Source of the DNA: CAKRPJ01 sp934376955
GTDB taxonomy: Bacteria > Bacillota > Clostridia > Lachnospirales > Lachnospiraceae
Assembly (NCBI GenBank): GCA_934376955.1
Contig: CAKRPJ010000003.1
Location: 1-64,000 of the forward strand
Direction of reading: 5' to 3'
Length of the DNA: 64,000 nt
Position 1 is the stretch's first letter, and each line of letters begins with the position of its first letter. A program made the translations under genes and the position numbers. The notes below the pieces were generated by a model. That model ran no database searches and was not told where the DNA came from. It saw nothing but the letters and a program-made list of their open reading frames with translations. Positions 53,142-62,401 of the stretch are shown here, piece after piece.

Positions 53142-53804
53142 ATGAAAAAAATCGGCGCAATCACTGTAGGCCAGTCTCCCAGAGTTGATCTGATCCCGGA
53201 GATCCAGCCCATCCTCGGAGACTCTATTGAGATCATTCAGGCCGGAGCTCTGGACGGACTTTCCAAAGAGGAGATCGCCAAATTTGTTCCGCGTCCCGGT
53301 GAAAGCATTCTCGTATCCAGACTTACCGACGGAACCTCAGCGATGTTCGGAGAATCCTACATTATTCCCAGACTGCAGCTTTGCATTGACAATCTCGAAA
53401 AGCAGGGTGTTTCCCTGATCCTTTTCCTCTGCACCGGAGAATTTCCGGCTGAATTCCGCTCTAATGTCCCCCTTATCTTCCCTGACCATATCTTAAAGGG
53501 ACTGATCCCGGCCATCGGCGTAAAAAATCTGTCTGTTATCATTCCTGCAAAGGCACAGGCGGAACAGATGCCCGAAAAGTGGAAAGACTGCTGCAACTCT
53601 CTCCATATAACCCCGGTATCCCCCTATGGCGATCCTCAGGCTGTTTTTGAAGCCGCTAAAGATATCCCTGCCGACACAGATCTGATCCTTTTAGACTGCA
53701 TCGGATACACTATCGAAATGAAGGAACGTATTCAGGCTCTGACCCAGAAGCCGGTCCTTCTGTCCCGTACTCTCGTAGCCCGGGTGATCCGTGAATTAGC
53801 TTAA
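53142..53804 (+). CDS. aroM: AroM family protein
   Basis: A 220-residue protein with the family opening KIGAITVGQSPRVDLIPE, RLTDGTSAMFGE and LDCIGYTIEMKE. The molecular function of AroM is not established; it is distantly related to Asp/Glu racemase-like folds. ATG 53142 has AAAGGGG upstream. A candidate -10 (TATACT near 53053) precedes it. It converges with an M20 amidohydrolase; AroM genes often accompany peptide or amino-acid catabolic genes, so a linked role is plausible. Confidence 0.88.
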   Translation: MKKIGAITVGQSPRVDLIPEIQPILGDSIEIIQAGALDGLSKEEIAKFVPRPGESILVSRLTDGTSAMFGESYIIPRLQLCIDNLEKQGVSLILFLCTGEFPAEFRSNVPLIFPDHILKGLIPAIGVKNLSVIIPAKAQAEQMPEKWKDCCNSLHITPVSPYGDPQAVFEAAKDIPADTDLILLDCIGYTIEMKERIQALTQKPVLLSRTLVARVIRELA

Positions 53805-53810
53805 AAAATA

Positions 53811-53851
53811 TGAGCAGATGCGCTTCCGGAGGCTTCGGACGCATCTGCTCA
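53811..53851. terminator. Bidirectional terminator between aroM and the M20 gene
   Basis: TGAGCAGATGCG (53811-53822) pairs with CGCATCTGCTCA (53840-53851); an A-run on the left serves the minus-strand gene. Confidence 0.8.
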
Positions 53852-53870
53852 TTGCATTAAGAGCTTATTT

Positions 53871-55271
53871 TTAAATCAAATGAGGTTTCACATCTGCCGG
53901 GATCAGACACTCATATTTCTGTCCCCGCATCCGCTTATCAAACTCCGCCCGGGCTTTTTCGATCAGCTCCGGAGATTCCGTCAGCTTCTCTGCTGCAGCT
54001 GCCAGCACCTCTGCTGCCAGACATGCCCCCTTCTTTGCGATCGTTGATTTTCCCTGTCCTGTCCACTGCCAGCTGTGGGAACCGGCACCGTAGCTGTAAC
54101 AGTTTGCCAAAATCTGTGCCGTCGGAACGACCCAGCTTACATCACCCACATCGGTGGAACCCGGAGTACAAACCTCCGAATGGATGCGGTCGATAAACTT
54201 GTCACACAGCTCAGAGGTTTCCATATTATCCTTTAATGCCAGAATATCGACCACGCCGTAGGGCAGGTTGGAGAACAGCTCCTCCTGATCAAAGGAGGCC
54301 TTAAATTCTGCTGCATATCTGCGTTCCTCCTCCGTATATTCCGGTATCCCTGTCTTTAAGAACGCTTCCTTAAGAACGTCCTCAAGAACAAAGTTCGGCA
54401 TGGTATCGTAAATTCCTTCATCAAAAATAATATCTACGGTAGTACCTGTGATCAAAGCTGCTCCCTTGGCTACGTCGCAGACTCTCTCATAGAGCTTCTT
54501 TGCCTTCTTTGCACTCGTAGAGCGGATGAGATATTTCACCCGGGCCTCAGACTGGACTACGTTCGGAGACTCACCGCCGGAATTGATGATCGCATAATGC
54601 AGGCGTTCATCCGGCTCGATATGTTCTCTTAAATAGTTTGCACCGACATCCATGACCTCCACCGCATCTAATGCACTCCTGCCGAGATGAGGCGCTACTG
54701 CTGCATGGCTGGAAACCCCATGGAAATCGAAATACACCTGAATACATGCCTGACTGGAGCCTGTCTCCACAGCATGGAAATTGGAGGGATGCCATGTCAG
54801 AGCCACATCTGCATCATCAAAGAAGCCGGACCGGGCAAGATATGCCTTTCCGCTTCCGCTCTCCTCTGCCGGACAGCCTACGATCTTTACGGTTCCGGAT
54901 TTTTTGTTTTCTTTTAAATAGTCACGGTACAGCAAAGCCGCACCGATCGCTCCTGTTCCCAGAAGATGATGACCGCAGCCATGTCCCTGCTCTCTTTCCT
55001 TAAGAGGGGAATAGCCACAGACATCTGCCTGCTGGCTCATGCCATGGAGCGCATCATATTCCGCAAGAAAGCAGATCACCGGCTTACCGCTCCCGTAAAC
55101 GCCGACATAGGCAGTGTCCATATCTGCGATCGGAGTTTGCACTTCAAAACCATGCTCCCTTAAAAATTCCACCATTCTGGCACAGGATTTGTGTTCCTCA
55201 AAGGCAGTTTCCGAATAGCCCCATACGTCGCAGAGCAGAGAATACAATTCTTCTTCATATTGCTTTTTCAC
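53871..55271 (-). CDS. M20-family amidohydrolase (AbgB-like)
   Basis: A 466-residue zinc hydrolase of the AbgB/aminobenzoyl-glutamate hydrolase type. Metal-ligand motifs are FLAEYDALHG, GHGCGHHLLG, CPAEESGSGK and a late His region (STDVGDVSWVVPT, GAGSHSWQWTGQGKS). A lid/dimer domain (VSSHAAVAPHLGRSALDAVEVM) is present. The start is GTG 55271 with GGGAGG 8 nt upstream. It would cleave amide-linked acyl amino acids or dipeptides. It is the second M20 enzyme in the window. Confidence 0.9.
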   Translation of the reverse strand: MKKQYEEELYSLLCDVWGYSETAFEEHKSCARMVEFLREHGFEVQTPIADMDTAYVGVYGSGKPVICFLAEYDALHGMSQQADVCGYSPLKEREQGHGCGHHLLGTGAIGAALLYRDYLKENKKSGTVKIVGCPAEESGSGKAYLARSGFFDDADVALTWHPSNFHAVETGSSQACIQVYFDFHGVSSHAAVAPHLGRSALDAVEVMDVGANYLREHIEPDERLHYAIINSGGESPNVVQSEARVKYLIRSTSAKKAKKLYERVCDVAKGAALITGTTVDIIFDEGIYDTMPNFVLEDVLKEAFLKTGIPEYTEEERRYAAEFKASFDQEELFSNLPYGVVDILALKDNMETSELCDKFIDRIHSEVCTPGSTDVGDVSWVVPTAQILANCYSYGAGSHSWQWTGQGKSTIAKKGACLAAEVLAAAAEKLTESPELIEKARAEFDKRMRGQKYECLIPADVKPHLI

Positions 55272-55293
55272 GATCTTATCCTCCCTATCTTGT

Positions 55294-55374
55294 CACTCCT
55301 CCTGATACAAGCAAGTCCCCACCCACTGCTTATTGCTTTTCGCAATTGAAGCAGGGGACTTACTTGATTCGGTT
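55294..55374 (+). repeat. Dispersed structured repeat, copy R5 (right two thirds)
   Basis: Identical or nearly so to R3/R4 from CACTCCTCCTGATA to the terminal ATTCGGTT, but missing the leader and hairpin I. The left break is near the M20 gene start. The right end is 16 bp from the S9 peptidase stop. Confidence 0.9.
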
Positions 55375-55389
55375 AGACTGTTTTGTGGC

Positions 55390-57351
55390 CTACTTCAGAT
55401 ACTGGTCAAACCATGCCTTCATTTCTTCCAGACGATGCACACGATGAGCCGGTTTTCCGCTTCTGGAGAGCTCATGATTTTCGCCCTCAAACAAAACAGC
55501 CTTAGACGGAACACCGCGATACTTGATTCCTGCAAACATCTGCATTCCCTCAGAAAGCGGACAGTTATGATCCTCTAAGGAATGGATGAACATAGTCGGT
55601 GTCGTCACCTTATCGGCGTATGCCACCGGTGACATTTTCCATAACTTCATCGGGTCTGTCCACGGAGTATTGTTTCCGCATTCATTTACATCAAAGGAGA
55701 AGCCGATCTCGCTGCAGCCGAAATCGCTGAGCCAGTTGGAAAAGCTTCTCTGGCTGACAGCAGCCGCAAAGCGTCCTGTATGGCCGATGATCCAGTTCGT
55801 CATCCAGCCGCCGTAGCTTCCTCCTGTCACGCCAAGGCGTTTCTCATCGATGGCCGGATAGAGCTTTAATACATGATCGGTAAATTCCATAAAATCGTTA
55901 TAGTCAATAGTGCCGTATTTTCCTCTCAGATCTGAAAATTCATCGCCCCTGCCGTCTGCTCCTCTGGGGTTGCATAAAAATACAAAGTATCCCTCATTGG
56001 CAAACCACTGCATCTCATGGAACAGGGTCTTTCCGAAGGCAACTCTCGGGCCGCCGTGCATATCAAGGATCGCCGGATATTTCTTTTCCGGATCATAATC
56101 CTTCGGCAGGATCACCCATCCGTCGATATGAACGCCATCGGAATCCGTAAAGCCTGCCTCCTGAAGCTCGCCGATGTATTTGTTCTTCAGGGCATCTCCG
56201 TTCAGATCTCCAAACTGCTTATAACTGTTTTCTCCGTATTTGCGTAAATATACCTCCTGAAGCTTTCCGGGCGTCCGTCCGATCATGACAAAGCCTGTCT
56301 CTGCCGCACCAAAGCAGTCGATGGCGCCGTCAAAATCAAAGGCTTTAACGATCTTTGTGTTATCTAATGTATATATTTCGCCCCGAGTGCCGACGCATGA
56401 GCAGAAATATGGTTTTCCCTCTGACACAAGCATATTAACACCGCCGCCCAGCATAATATCTCCGGTCGGTGCGCCGCCGATGGAATTTCCGAATTTTGCT
56501 GCCATCGATACCGCTCCGTTTTCATAGACATAAAGATCCGGATACTGGCCGCTGCCAAATTTATCCATTGTGCTGCCGCTAAAATAGATCTTAAGCTCCT
56601 CAGAAGCCTTATCGCAGGCAAACAGGCCGATATGCATCCTGTCCGGACCGCAAAGCTCCTTCACGGAAGAATCGGAAAGGTCAAAGCAGTATAAACCGTT
56701 TTTCTGCGGAAGAAGATGGTCATAGGAGACACCCTTATAGATCAGGGTATTCCGGAAGACATCAAAATCCCCAAGAGCAAACAGCGGCTCTGTCACGCGT
56801 CGGCAGGCTTCTGTTTTTTCCTCGAAGATAAAAAGAGTGCTGCGGAAACGGGAAACAAAGTATGCACCGTTCTGCCAATACGGAAGCTCCTCGATCACAT
56901 GATAATCATAATATTCCGGCAGATCCTCCTTCTTCTCCGGACGGTTCAGATCCACGATGGCAGAAAAAGCGTAAACCCCATCGGAGATCTTTTTGATCGC
57001 ATCCACCGAATAGGGAATCTCAAATGCCTTAGAAGCCTCTCCGCCGTTTAAAGACATACGATAGAATACTGTTTTTTCCGCAAACTTTTCCGGCTTGTCC
57101 TCCTCTGTTCTCTGTGAAGCAAACAATATGGTATTTTCATCCTCAAACAGAAGATTTTTTTCTGCGCCGAAGGAGGTCAGTCTCCTGATTTCTCCCGTGC
57201 CAAGCTCCAGACCGTAGATCCATGAATCATAGCTGTTCTTCTTTCTGTTGGCCTGCTTACCGATAAAAGCGGCCCTTTTCCCCGATGGAGATACTGTGAT
57301 CCCCGACAGAAACTTGTAATTCATCAGATCATCGACTTTTAATTTTTCCAT
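55390..57351 (-). CDS. S9-family prolyl oligopeptidase / acylaminoacyl peptidase
   Basis: A 653-residue serine peptidase. An N-terminal beta-propeller (about 1-390) carries TolB-like repeats, and the C-terminal alpha/beta hydrolase has the nucleophile in VTGGSYGGWMTN, Asp in HSLEDHNCP and His in EGENHELSRSGKPAHR. No signal peptide, so it is cytoplasmic. It would trim short imported peptides. ATG 57351 has GGAGGGG 6 nt upstream; an earlier TTG is less likely. Confidence 0.93.
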   Translation of the reverse strand: MEKLKVDDLMNYKFLSGITVSPSGKRAAFIGKQANRKKNSYDSWIYGLELGTGEIRRLTSFGAEKNLLFEDENTILFASQRTEEDKPEKFAEKTVFYRMSLNGGEASKAFEIPYSVDAIKKISDGVYAFSAIVDLNRPEKKEDLPEYYDYHVIEELPYWQNGAYFVSRFRSTLFIFEEKTEACRRVTEPLFALGDFDVFRNTLIYKGVSYDHLLPQKNGLYCFDLSDSSVKELCGPDRMHIGLFACDKASEELKIYFSGSTMDKFGSGQYPDLYVYENGAVSMAAKFGNSIGGAPTGDIMLGGGVNMLVSEGKPYFCSCVGTRGEIYTLDNTKIVKAFDFDGAIDCFGAAETGFVMIGRTPGKLQEVYLRKYGENSYKQFGDLNGDALKNKYIGELQEAGFTDSDGVHIDGWVILPKDYDPEKKYPAILDMHGGPRVAFGKTLFHEMQWFANEGYFVFLCNPRGADGRGDEFSDLRGKYGTIDYNDFMEFTDHVLKLYPAIDEKRLGVTGGSYGGWMTNWIIGHTGRFAAAVSQRSFSNWLSDFGCSEIGFSFDVNECGNNTPWTDPMKLWKMSPVAYADKVTTPTMFIHSLEDHNCPLSEGMQMFAGIKYRGVPSKAVLFEGENHELSRSGKPAHRVHRLEEMKAWFDQYLK

Positions 57352-57399
57352 TTTCTTCCCCTCCAAATACTATTCTGCTGTTTTCCCCCGGCAGATATT

Positions 57400-58569
57400 T
57401 TATTCCAGCTGCTTTTGCTTATAAACAGTTTCTGCTTCGCTAATGTTCTTTGCTTCCCCGTTCCGGATGATATCCTCCAGTGCGGTAAGCTTTTCCATCG
57501 TCATAAATTCTTTACCCGCATAGACCTCATAATGATCTGCAGCAAATAGAACCTTTTCCTTATAAGAGGCACGCACGCTCTTCAGGTCTGCGATCGTTTG
57601 GGAAAGCTCTGCCTCCATCTGATCGACCTCTGCCTTGTGATTTCCCATGATCTCATCGGAAATAATCGTTTTTGTAACCGTATCAAAGGTGTTTAAGGCA
57701 TCCTTTTTCTGTCTGTTTGTCATTGCCAGATCCTGATCGAGCTGAGCGATCTCATCGTCAAACTTTTCGAGATTATATACCGTATCATTTTTATCTTTTC
57801 GGATCGTTCTTGCAATGATCTTTATCTGTTTCTTTGCCGCACGGATCCGATCCCGGAAGTTACAGCCCTCCTTCAGGACATCCATATATTTCAGCTTTGT
57901 TGAATTACCGACCTTTACATATATCCCACCAAAGATCAGGATATCTAAGACATAAATGACTGCCATATACCACGTTTTCCGATCCGGGATCAGGAAATAG
58001 ATCCCGCACGGGATAGCCAGAAACAGGATCAGAAGCGTAGCGAGCATGACAAGCACATCCCGAAAGCCCTTTGTAAAATACAGGGAATAATACAGACTGC
58101 TGCAGCAATATCCCGGCACATGATTGGCCTTAAAGATCGTTCTCCTCTGTCTCTTTATTTCCTCTATTTCCTTGACCAGACTCTGGGTATCCTCAGCGAT
58201 GCGTTCCTTGACTCCCTGATTTTTTGCCTTCTCTCTCTTAGTGCGGGCCTTCTTTAACCTGTCCTGAAGCTTTCCGATCTCAGCATCATAGCTTTTCGCT
58301 ATTTCATCACCACGCTGCTTCACTGTCTGGGCAATTGAATCCGCAATTGTCCTTTGCTTTACCTTCAGAGAATTTTCCAGCTGCTTTTCCTGGCTCTCAA
58401 GCTCCTTCTCCTTCTGCTTCAGCTGCTCCAGCTCCTGAACTACCTGTCTTGCTCCGGCAAAAAAAGAGGCATAATCCATAATCGGCTGTTCCATCTTTTG
58501 TCCGTTACTGCTTCGTATTACAGTAACTTCCTCCTTTCCACTTCTAGTTTTCTCTGAATTTTCTGACAT
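57400..58569 (-). CDS. Unknown coiled-coil membrane protein
   Basis: A 389-residue protein not recognised. Residues about 35-150 and 240-345 are Lys/Glu/Gln-rich coiled coils, and between them two membrane helices (about 172-195 and 200-218) are joined by a short loop. The first coil reads as near-perfect heptads (QLKQKEKELESQEKQLENSLKVKQ). Both coils would be cytoplasmic, giving a hairpin-anchored scaffold. It is next to the S9 peptidase, 48 bp upstream of it on the same strand. No enzymatic motif is present. Confidence 0.75.
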   Translation of the reverse strand: MSENSEKTRSGKEEVTVIRSSNGQKMEQPIMDYASFFAGARQVVQELEQLKQKEKELESQEKQLENSLKVKQRTIADSIAQTVKQRGDEIAKSYDAEIGKLQDRLKKARTKREKAKNQGVKERIAEDTQSLVKEIEEIKRQRRTIFKANHVPGYCCSSLYYSLYFTKGFRDVLVMLATLLILFLAIPCGIYFLIPDRKTWYMAVIYVLDILIFGGIYVKVGNSTKLKYMDVLKEGCNFRDRIRAAKKQIKIIARTIRKDKNDTVYNLEKFDDEIAQLDQDLAMTNRQKKDALNTFDTVTKTIISDEIMGNHKAEVDQMEAELSQTIADLKSVRASYKEKVLFAADHYEVYAGKEFMTMEKLTALEDIIRNGEAKNISEAETVYKQKQLE

Positions 58570-58759
58570 GACTTGTATCTATATAGCTTACTACAACTTT
58601 CTTCATCCTACAAGGATATGTTGTCGAAAATATAAAAACATATCCTATCTTTTTCCGCCTCTTTACTTTCCCGCTTCGATCCGCTATACTTGAAAAAACC
58701 GAAGGCCGTGCTGCTTAGAGAACACATCGTCCGAACGCTTTTACAGGAGGTAACACAGT

Positions 58760-59026
58760 ATGTTTCGTATGTGGGGAAAAATATGGAAGGATAATCATCT
58801 GATAAAAGATATGGTTGCCGAAAACTCCGACTATTCTATGTCCCGCACCGCTATGGTCTTTCAAGCCGTCGAGGAGATCTGCCATAAATTTGATCTCGGA
58901 CAGCCGATCTGGCTTGATTCCAATATCAGAGATTTCAAGCTTCATGACCGCACTCGCTTTACTCAGGACAGCTTTATTGAAGCGATCGATTTCGATTATC
59001 TCGAGATCCATGTGATTGAGGAATAG
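58760..59026 (+). CDS. Small conserved-looking protein, 88 residues
   Basis: AGGAGG lies 9 nt upstream and a clean terminator lies downstream, so this is a genuine monocistronic gene. The protein is acidic with a basic N-terminus (MFRMWGKIWKDNHLIKD). It contains FQAVEEICHKFDLGQPIWLDSNIRDFKLHDRTRF, a segment that looks like a compact alpha/beta fold. No family recognised. It runs opposite to both neighbouring genes. Confidence 0.75.
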   Translation: MFRMWGKIWKDNHLIKDMVAENSDYSMSRTAMVFQAVEEICHKFDLGQPIWLDSNIRDFKLHDRTRFTQDSFIEAIDFDYLEIHVIEE

Positions 59027-59039
59027 GAATAAATCAGAA

Positions 59040-59092
59040 ATGGCAGCAGGAAAGTTCCGGATCTTTGCCGGAGCTTTCCGCTGCCATCTTTT
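59040..59092 (+). terminator. Terminator of the 88-residue gene
   Basis: ATGGCAGC (59040-59047) pairs with GCTGCCAT (59080-59087), extended by GGAAAG.TCCGG / CCGGA.CTTTCC, followed by CTTTTTG. Confidence 0.85.
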
Positions 59093-59194
59093 TGCCTTTA
59101 GGCATATTGTTTCAAGACCTTTTGACCCCGATACGTTGACGAAGCTTGTTTTTAACCGGCGCTCTGACGGATTTGGCTGGCTTTCAGGTCGGAA

Positions 59195-59221
59195 GTCAAG
59201 CGGATATTCGCAATCCGCTTC
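59195..59221 (+). repeat. Dispersed repeat, copy R6 (leader hairpin only)
   Basis: GTCAAGCGGATATTCGCAAT then CCGCTTC, identical to the leader of R3/R4. The core is absent; the following CCCAGGCTGGTTCCGGTTAG is unrelated apart from a possible CGGTTA end. Confidence 0.8.
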
Positions 59222-59265
59222 CCAGGCTGGTTCCGGTTAGTTTTCAGGCAGATTTTTGCCAGTCC

Positions 59266-60195
59266 TTAAGGAAGGTACTGCTGGAGCAGCTCCCCCAATA
59301 GTCGGACTTCTTCCGGCTTCAGCTCTCTGTGCGCCTTTGATTCTTTCTCGCCTGCAGACGGCTTGTCCCCGGAGTCATCCTCCCCTCGGGCATGCTCCCG
59401 ACTGGCTGCAATCTGATCTAAGCTCTCCCGAAGATACGCGATACTCTTTACAAGCTCATCTCCACCGGCCGCCGGTGTTTCTCCCCGCCCGCTCTCTTTT
59501 AAGTTTATCCGGTCAGGATCCTTATCCGTACTCTTTTTTTTCGGCAGAACCGCCAGCCTGCCTCCCGGCTTCTGTCCCAAAGGCTTGTCCGCCTTCTCGA
59601 GCACAGCCACCGCAGGCCCCTTTCTGACTGTGGCGTCTCCGACTCTGCTGCTTATTCCGGAGGATCTGACGGGAGCTTTGTCCACATTTTTATGAAGATG
59701 CGGTGAGTTTTCCACATAATCCACCAGACAATCTGCCAGCTGCTGACGTTTCGATGAGGTATTGGCCCCGTTATCTACCAAAACCATAAAAAGCCCGCTT
59801 AAAATTCCCAGCGTTCCGTACAGTACGATATAATAGGAATCACACCGATACCAGTAGGAGCCAAAGGCTGCCGCACCTCCGGTCAGGAAGCACAGGATCA
59901 TGGCCTGCACCGATATATTGTCCCAATCATCCAATGCCATTCCCATGAACCGAAAACAATACATCTGTTTCTCTATGTATGCTCCTGCATTTCGGATCCC
60001 ATGACTGATCAGAAACATATTTTCCGTCTTTTGCTTTAACGCCTTCAGATTCCTGTTCTTTGTCAGCGTCATATTTGCCGTTTCTTTTACCATTCTTTTG
60101 TAGAGGCTGCCTGTTACAAGCTTGCTCATGATCCCGATCCCGCATAACACGGCGAAAACATAGAGTGCTTTTCCTGTCTGTAAAAACTGCAACAT
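59266..60195 (-). CDS. Unknown membrane protein with a charged C-terminal half
   Basis: A 309-residue protein not recognised. One hydrophobic segment at the N-terminus (about 8-28) and two near 100-120 and 123-142 form a membrane domain. The remaining ~160 residues are polar, Lys/Asp/Gly-rich and probably disordered, ending in a helical tail (ELKPEEVRLLGELLQQYLP). The conserved-looking part is the first 145 residues, with KTENMFLISHGIRNAGAYIEKQMYCFRFMGM. No neighbours suggest a role. Confidence 0.65.
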   Translation of the reverse strand: MLQFLQTGKALYVFAVLCGIGIMSKLVTGSLYKRMVKETANMTLTKNRNLKALKQKTENMFLISHGIRNAGAYIEKQMYCFRFMGMALDDWDNISVQAMILCFLTGGAAAFGSYWYRCDSYYIVLYGTLGILSGLFMVLVDNGANTSSKRQQLADCLVDYVENSPHLHKNVDKAPVRSSGISSRVGDATVRKGPAVAVLEKADKPLGQKPGGRLAVLPKKKSTDKDPDRINLKESGRGETPAAGGDELVKSIAYLRESLDQIAASREHARGEDDSGDKPSAGEKESKAHRELKPEEVRLLGELLQQYLP

Positions 60196-60332
60196 AAATA
60201 GCTCCCCTTTCTGCGTCCGGATATCTCCGGATGATGGTTCCCATTATAACCACTTAGAAACCATTTGAGAAGCTTGAGAAGCCGAAAATCGTTCGTCAAA
60301 TACCGTCTGGATTCGATTCTTAAGGTCTGTTT

Positions 60333-61025
60333 TTACAGTGCCTCTACCATGGCAGCCATGAGACGGACAGAATGCTCGATCGCCTTTGCCTCAAATTCGC
60401 TGTAATCAACATGAGCACTGTCATCTGCCTTGTCCGAAATTGCACGAACGATCAGATATGGGATTCGATTCAGATATGCTGCCTGAGCGATCGCAGCTCC
60501 CTCCATCTCTGTGCAGTATGCATCGAAGGTATCGCGGATCCAGTTTTTCTTCTCCTTGCTGCTGATAAACTGATCGCCGCTGGCTACCCGTCCCGTAAAT
60601 GTACGGATGTCCGGATTTGCCTTTTCACAGCATTTCTTTCCGAGCTCCAGAAGCTTTTCATCCGCCGGAAATTCGCTGACATCCATTTGCGGGATCTTAC
60701 CGGCCTTATATCCGAATCCTGTTGCATCCATATCATGCTGAACCGCTACGGTAGACAACACGATATCTCCGATATTGATCTCATTTCTTAATGATCCCGC
60801 AATTCCTGTATTAATGATCCCATCCACATGATAAAGATCTGCAAGGATCTGGCTGCAGATCGCTGCGTTGACCTTACCAACTCCGGAACGAACCACAACT
60901 ACATCTTTTCCTTTAAGCTTTCCCTGAAAGAAATCCATTCCGGCCACAGTCTGCTGCTGTGCCCCATCCATCATTTCCTTAAGCTTTTCTACTTCCACTT
61001 CCATTGCGCCGATGATACCCAGCAT
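60333..61025 (-). CDS. mtnN: 5'-methylthioadenosine/S-adenosylhomocysteine nucleosidase
   Basis: A 230-residue enzyme releasing adenine from MTA and SAH, for methionine salvage and detoxification of methylation by-products. Motifs are IIGAMEVEVEKLKEMM, GVGKVNAAICSQIL, NTGIAGSL, the catalytic MEGAAIAQAAY and VRAISDKADDSAHVDYSEF with the essential Asp. AGGAGG precedes the ATG. It stands alone. Confidence 0.96.
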   Translation of the reverse strand: MLGIIGAMEVEVEKLKEMMDGAQQQTVAGMDFFQGKLKGKDVVVVRSGVGKVNAAICSQILADLYHVDGIINTGIAGSLRNEINIGDIVLSTVAVQHDMDATGFGYKAGKIPQMDVSEFPADEKLLELGKKCCEKANPDIRTFTGRVASGDQFISSKEKKNWIRDTFDAYCTEMEGAAIAQAAYLNRIPYLIVRAISDKADDSAHVDYSEFEAKAIEHSVRLMAAMVEAL

Positions 61026-61205
61026 GTACTTTTCCTCCTGTCATTATTGTCTAATCAGCTTATTATACGGAAGGTGAGAGAGAAAATCAATTCAAATCAA
61101 AGCAATCCATATAATAATCCACATATTATCTAAGAAAAAATTTGTTCGCTTCGCTGATGCCGGATCCTTCTGCAGCCTCGTACAGCCTCCGTCATTCTTC
61201 TTCTC

Positions 61206-61235
61206 TTGACAAAATCTTTATTCTCTGATTATAAT
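61206..61235 (+). promoter_or_regulatory. Strong sigma-A promoter for the TSCPD gene
   Basis: Perfect TTGACA (61206-61211) and TATAAT (61230-61235), 18-bp spacer, 40 bp before the start codon. Confidence 0.85.
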
Positions 61236-61275
61236 CATATCTGCACAAATAATCAGGTAATCAGGAGGTCACATT

Positions 61276-61521
61276 ATGGTTTATACAACACAGGGAACCT
61301 GTTCCCGTGAAATTTCTTTTGATGTAGTCGACAATAAGCTTCATAACGTCAAATTTACCGGCGGCTGCAACGGCAACCTGCAGGGTGTGTCCAAATTAGT
61401 AGAAGGTATGGATATCAACGAAGTGATCAGCCGTGTTGAGGGAATCCACTGCGGCACCCGTCCTACCTCATGTCCGGATCAGCTGGCCCGTGCATTAAAA
61501 GAATACAAGGCACAGCAGTAA
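61276..61521 (+). CDS. TSCPD domain protein (TIGR03905 family)
   Basis: An 81-residue protein. The family signature C-x-TSCPD appears as HCGTRPTSCPDQLARAL, and the upstream FTGGCNGNLQGVSKLVEGM matches the TSCPD fold found at the C-terminus of class II ribonucleotide reductases. The standalone form has no established function; the Cys residues may bind metal. It has a strong promoter and AGGAGG upstream, so it is well expressed. A repeat fragment and a hairpin follow. Confidence 0.9.
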   Translation: MVYTTQGTCSREISFDVVDNKLHNVKFTGGCNGNLQGVSKLVEGMDINEVISRVEGIHCGTRPTSCPDQLARALKEYKAQQ

Positions 61522-61548
61522 TTTCCGAAACCGAACCGCAAGCATGGA

Positions 61549-61598
61549 GTCAAGCGGATATTCGCAATCTGCTTCGCTACTTGCTCATAACCGAATAA
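61549..61598 (+). repeat. Dispersed structured repeat, copy R7 (leader plus core start)
   Basis: The leader hairpin (one C to T change in the stem), CTACTTGCTCAT and the first ten core bases AACCGAATAA; then the sequence departs. It lies just after the TSCPD gene. Confidence 0.85.
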
Positions 61599-61602
61599 GG
61601 AT

Positions 61603-61655
61603 ACAGAAAATGCCGGTTTCAGCATTCATGACGTGCTGAAATCGGCATTTCTGTA
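61603..61655 (+). terminator. Terminator-like stem after the TSCPD gene
   Basis: ACAGAAAATGCCGGTTTCAG (61603-61622, plus CA) pairs with TGCTGAAATCGGCATTTCTG and the next bases (61634-61655). Long, nearly perfect stem; the T-run lies about 15 nt further on. The rest of the gap to 61806 shows nothing clear. Confidence 0.6.
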
Positions 61656-61806
61656 ACGAAGCATCTTTTTTCTATTATTCTACTTTTCTTGGTATTTCTG
61701 TTTTATTAAATTCTATTTCAAGTGTGGGCTAGACCCTTGAAACCTCTCTTATAGAACATCAACTCCTTACCTTTCTATTTTTATATATAATGGGCCCTAT
61801 TATATA

Positions 61807-62346
61807 TCAGATTTCATTTTTGGTGATATAAACACCATCTGTCTCTGTGGAACAGCCTTCCATACGCTCTCCACACTGTACCATATGAAGACCGCGGACG
61901 CGGTAGTAACGGTTGAGCGGATATCCGGTGAGGATGAACGTGTTCGTCATATAGGAAAGCTCCCCATTCGGCATATCCTCTTTATGCTTTTCAAATTCCC
62001 AGTCTCCAACCTGTACCCAGTCGTGACGTTTATCGCTCCAATATTCCACATAAGCTGTGTGGTAGATGGCATCCACATCTTGATATGCTATCGTATCAAT
62101 CGAAACAAGAATGTCTCCATTTTGCTCATTCACAATTTCTGCTACCCCTTGTGCCAGAAACTCTCCCCGGGCATTCCTTCGAAACTCATCCTTGGAACGC
62201 TTCTGGGATTTATCCAGAAGGATACTTTCGTCGTGTCTTCCGGGAACACTCTCCCAAGTAAGCTCTGCCGCCATCGACTGTCCGGAAAGACAGAACGCGA
62301 GGAGCAGCGATACCATCATAATAAGTATTTGTCTTTTCTTCTTCAT
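61807..62346 (-). CDS. Secreted DUF6147-like protein
   Basis: A 179-residue protein with a clear Sec signal peptide (basic KKKRQ, hydrophobic ILIMMVSLLLAFCL, cleavage near SMAAE). The mature part is beta-rich with paired Trp/Tyr (HTAYVEYWSDKRHDWVQVGDWEFE) and two Cys near the end that may form a disulfide. It resembles the DUF6147 family of Lachnospiraceae as I recall it; the function is unknown. It lies next to a DUF4367 membrane protein on the same strand. Confidence 0.7.
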   Translation of the reverse strand: MKKKRQILIMMVSLLLAFCLSGQSMAAELTWESVPGRHDESILLDKSQKRSKDEFRRNARGEFLAQGVAEIVNEQNGDILVSIDTIAYQDVDAIYHTAYVEYWSDKRHDWVQVGDWEFEKHKEDMPNGELSYMTNTFILTGYPLNRYYRVRGLHMVQCGERMEGCSTETDGVYITKNEI

Positions 62347-62401
62347 TTTGTTCCTCCTTTATACATATAAACGCAGGAGAGACACAAAATGTGACAGCTT
62401 T

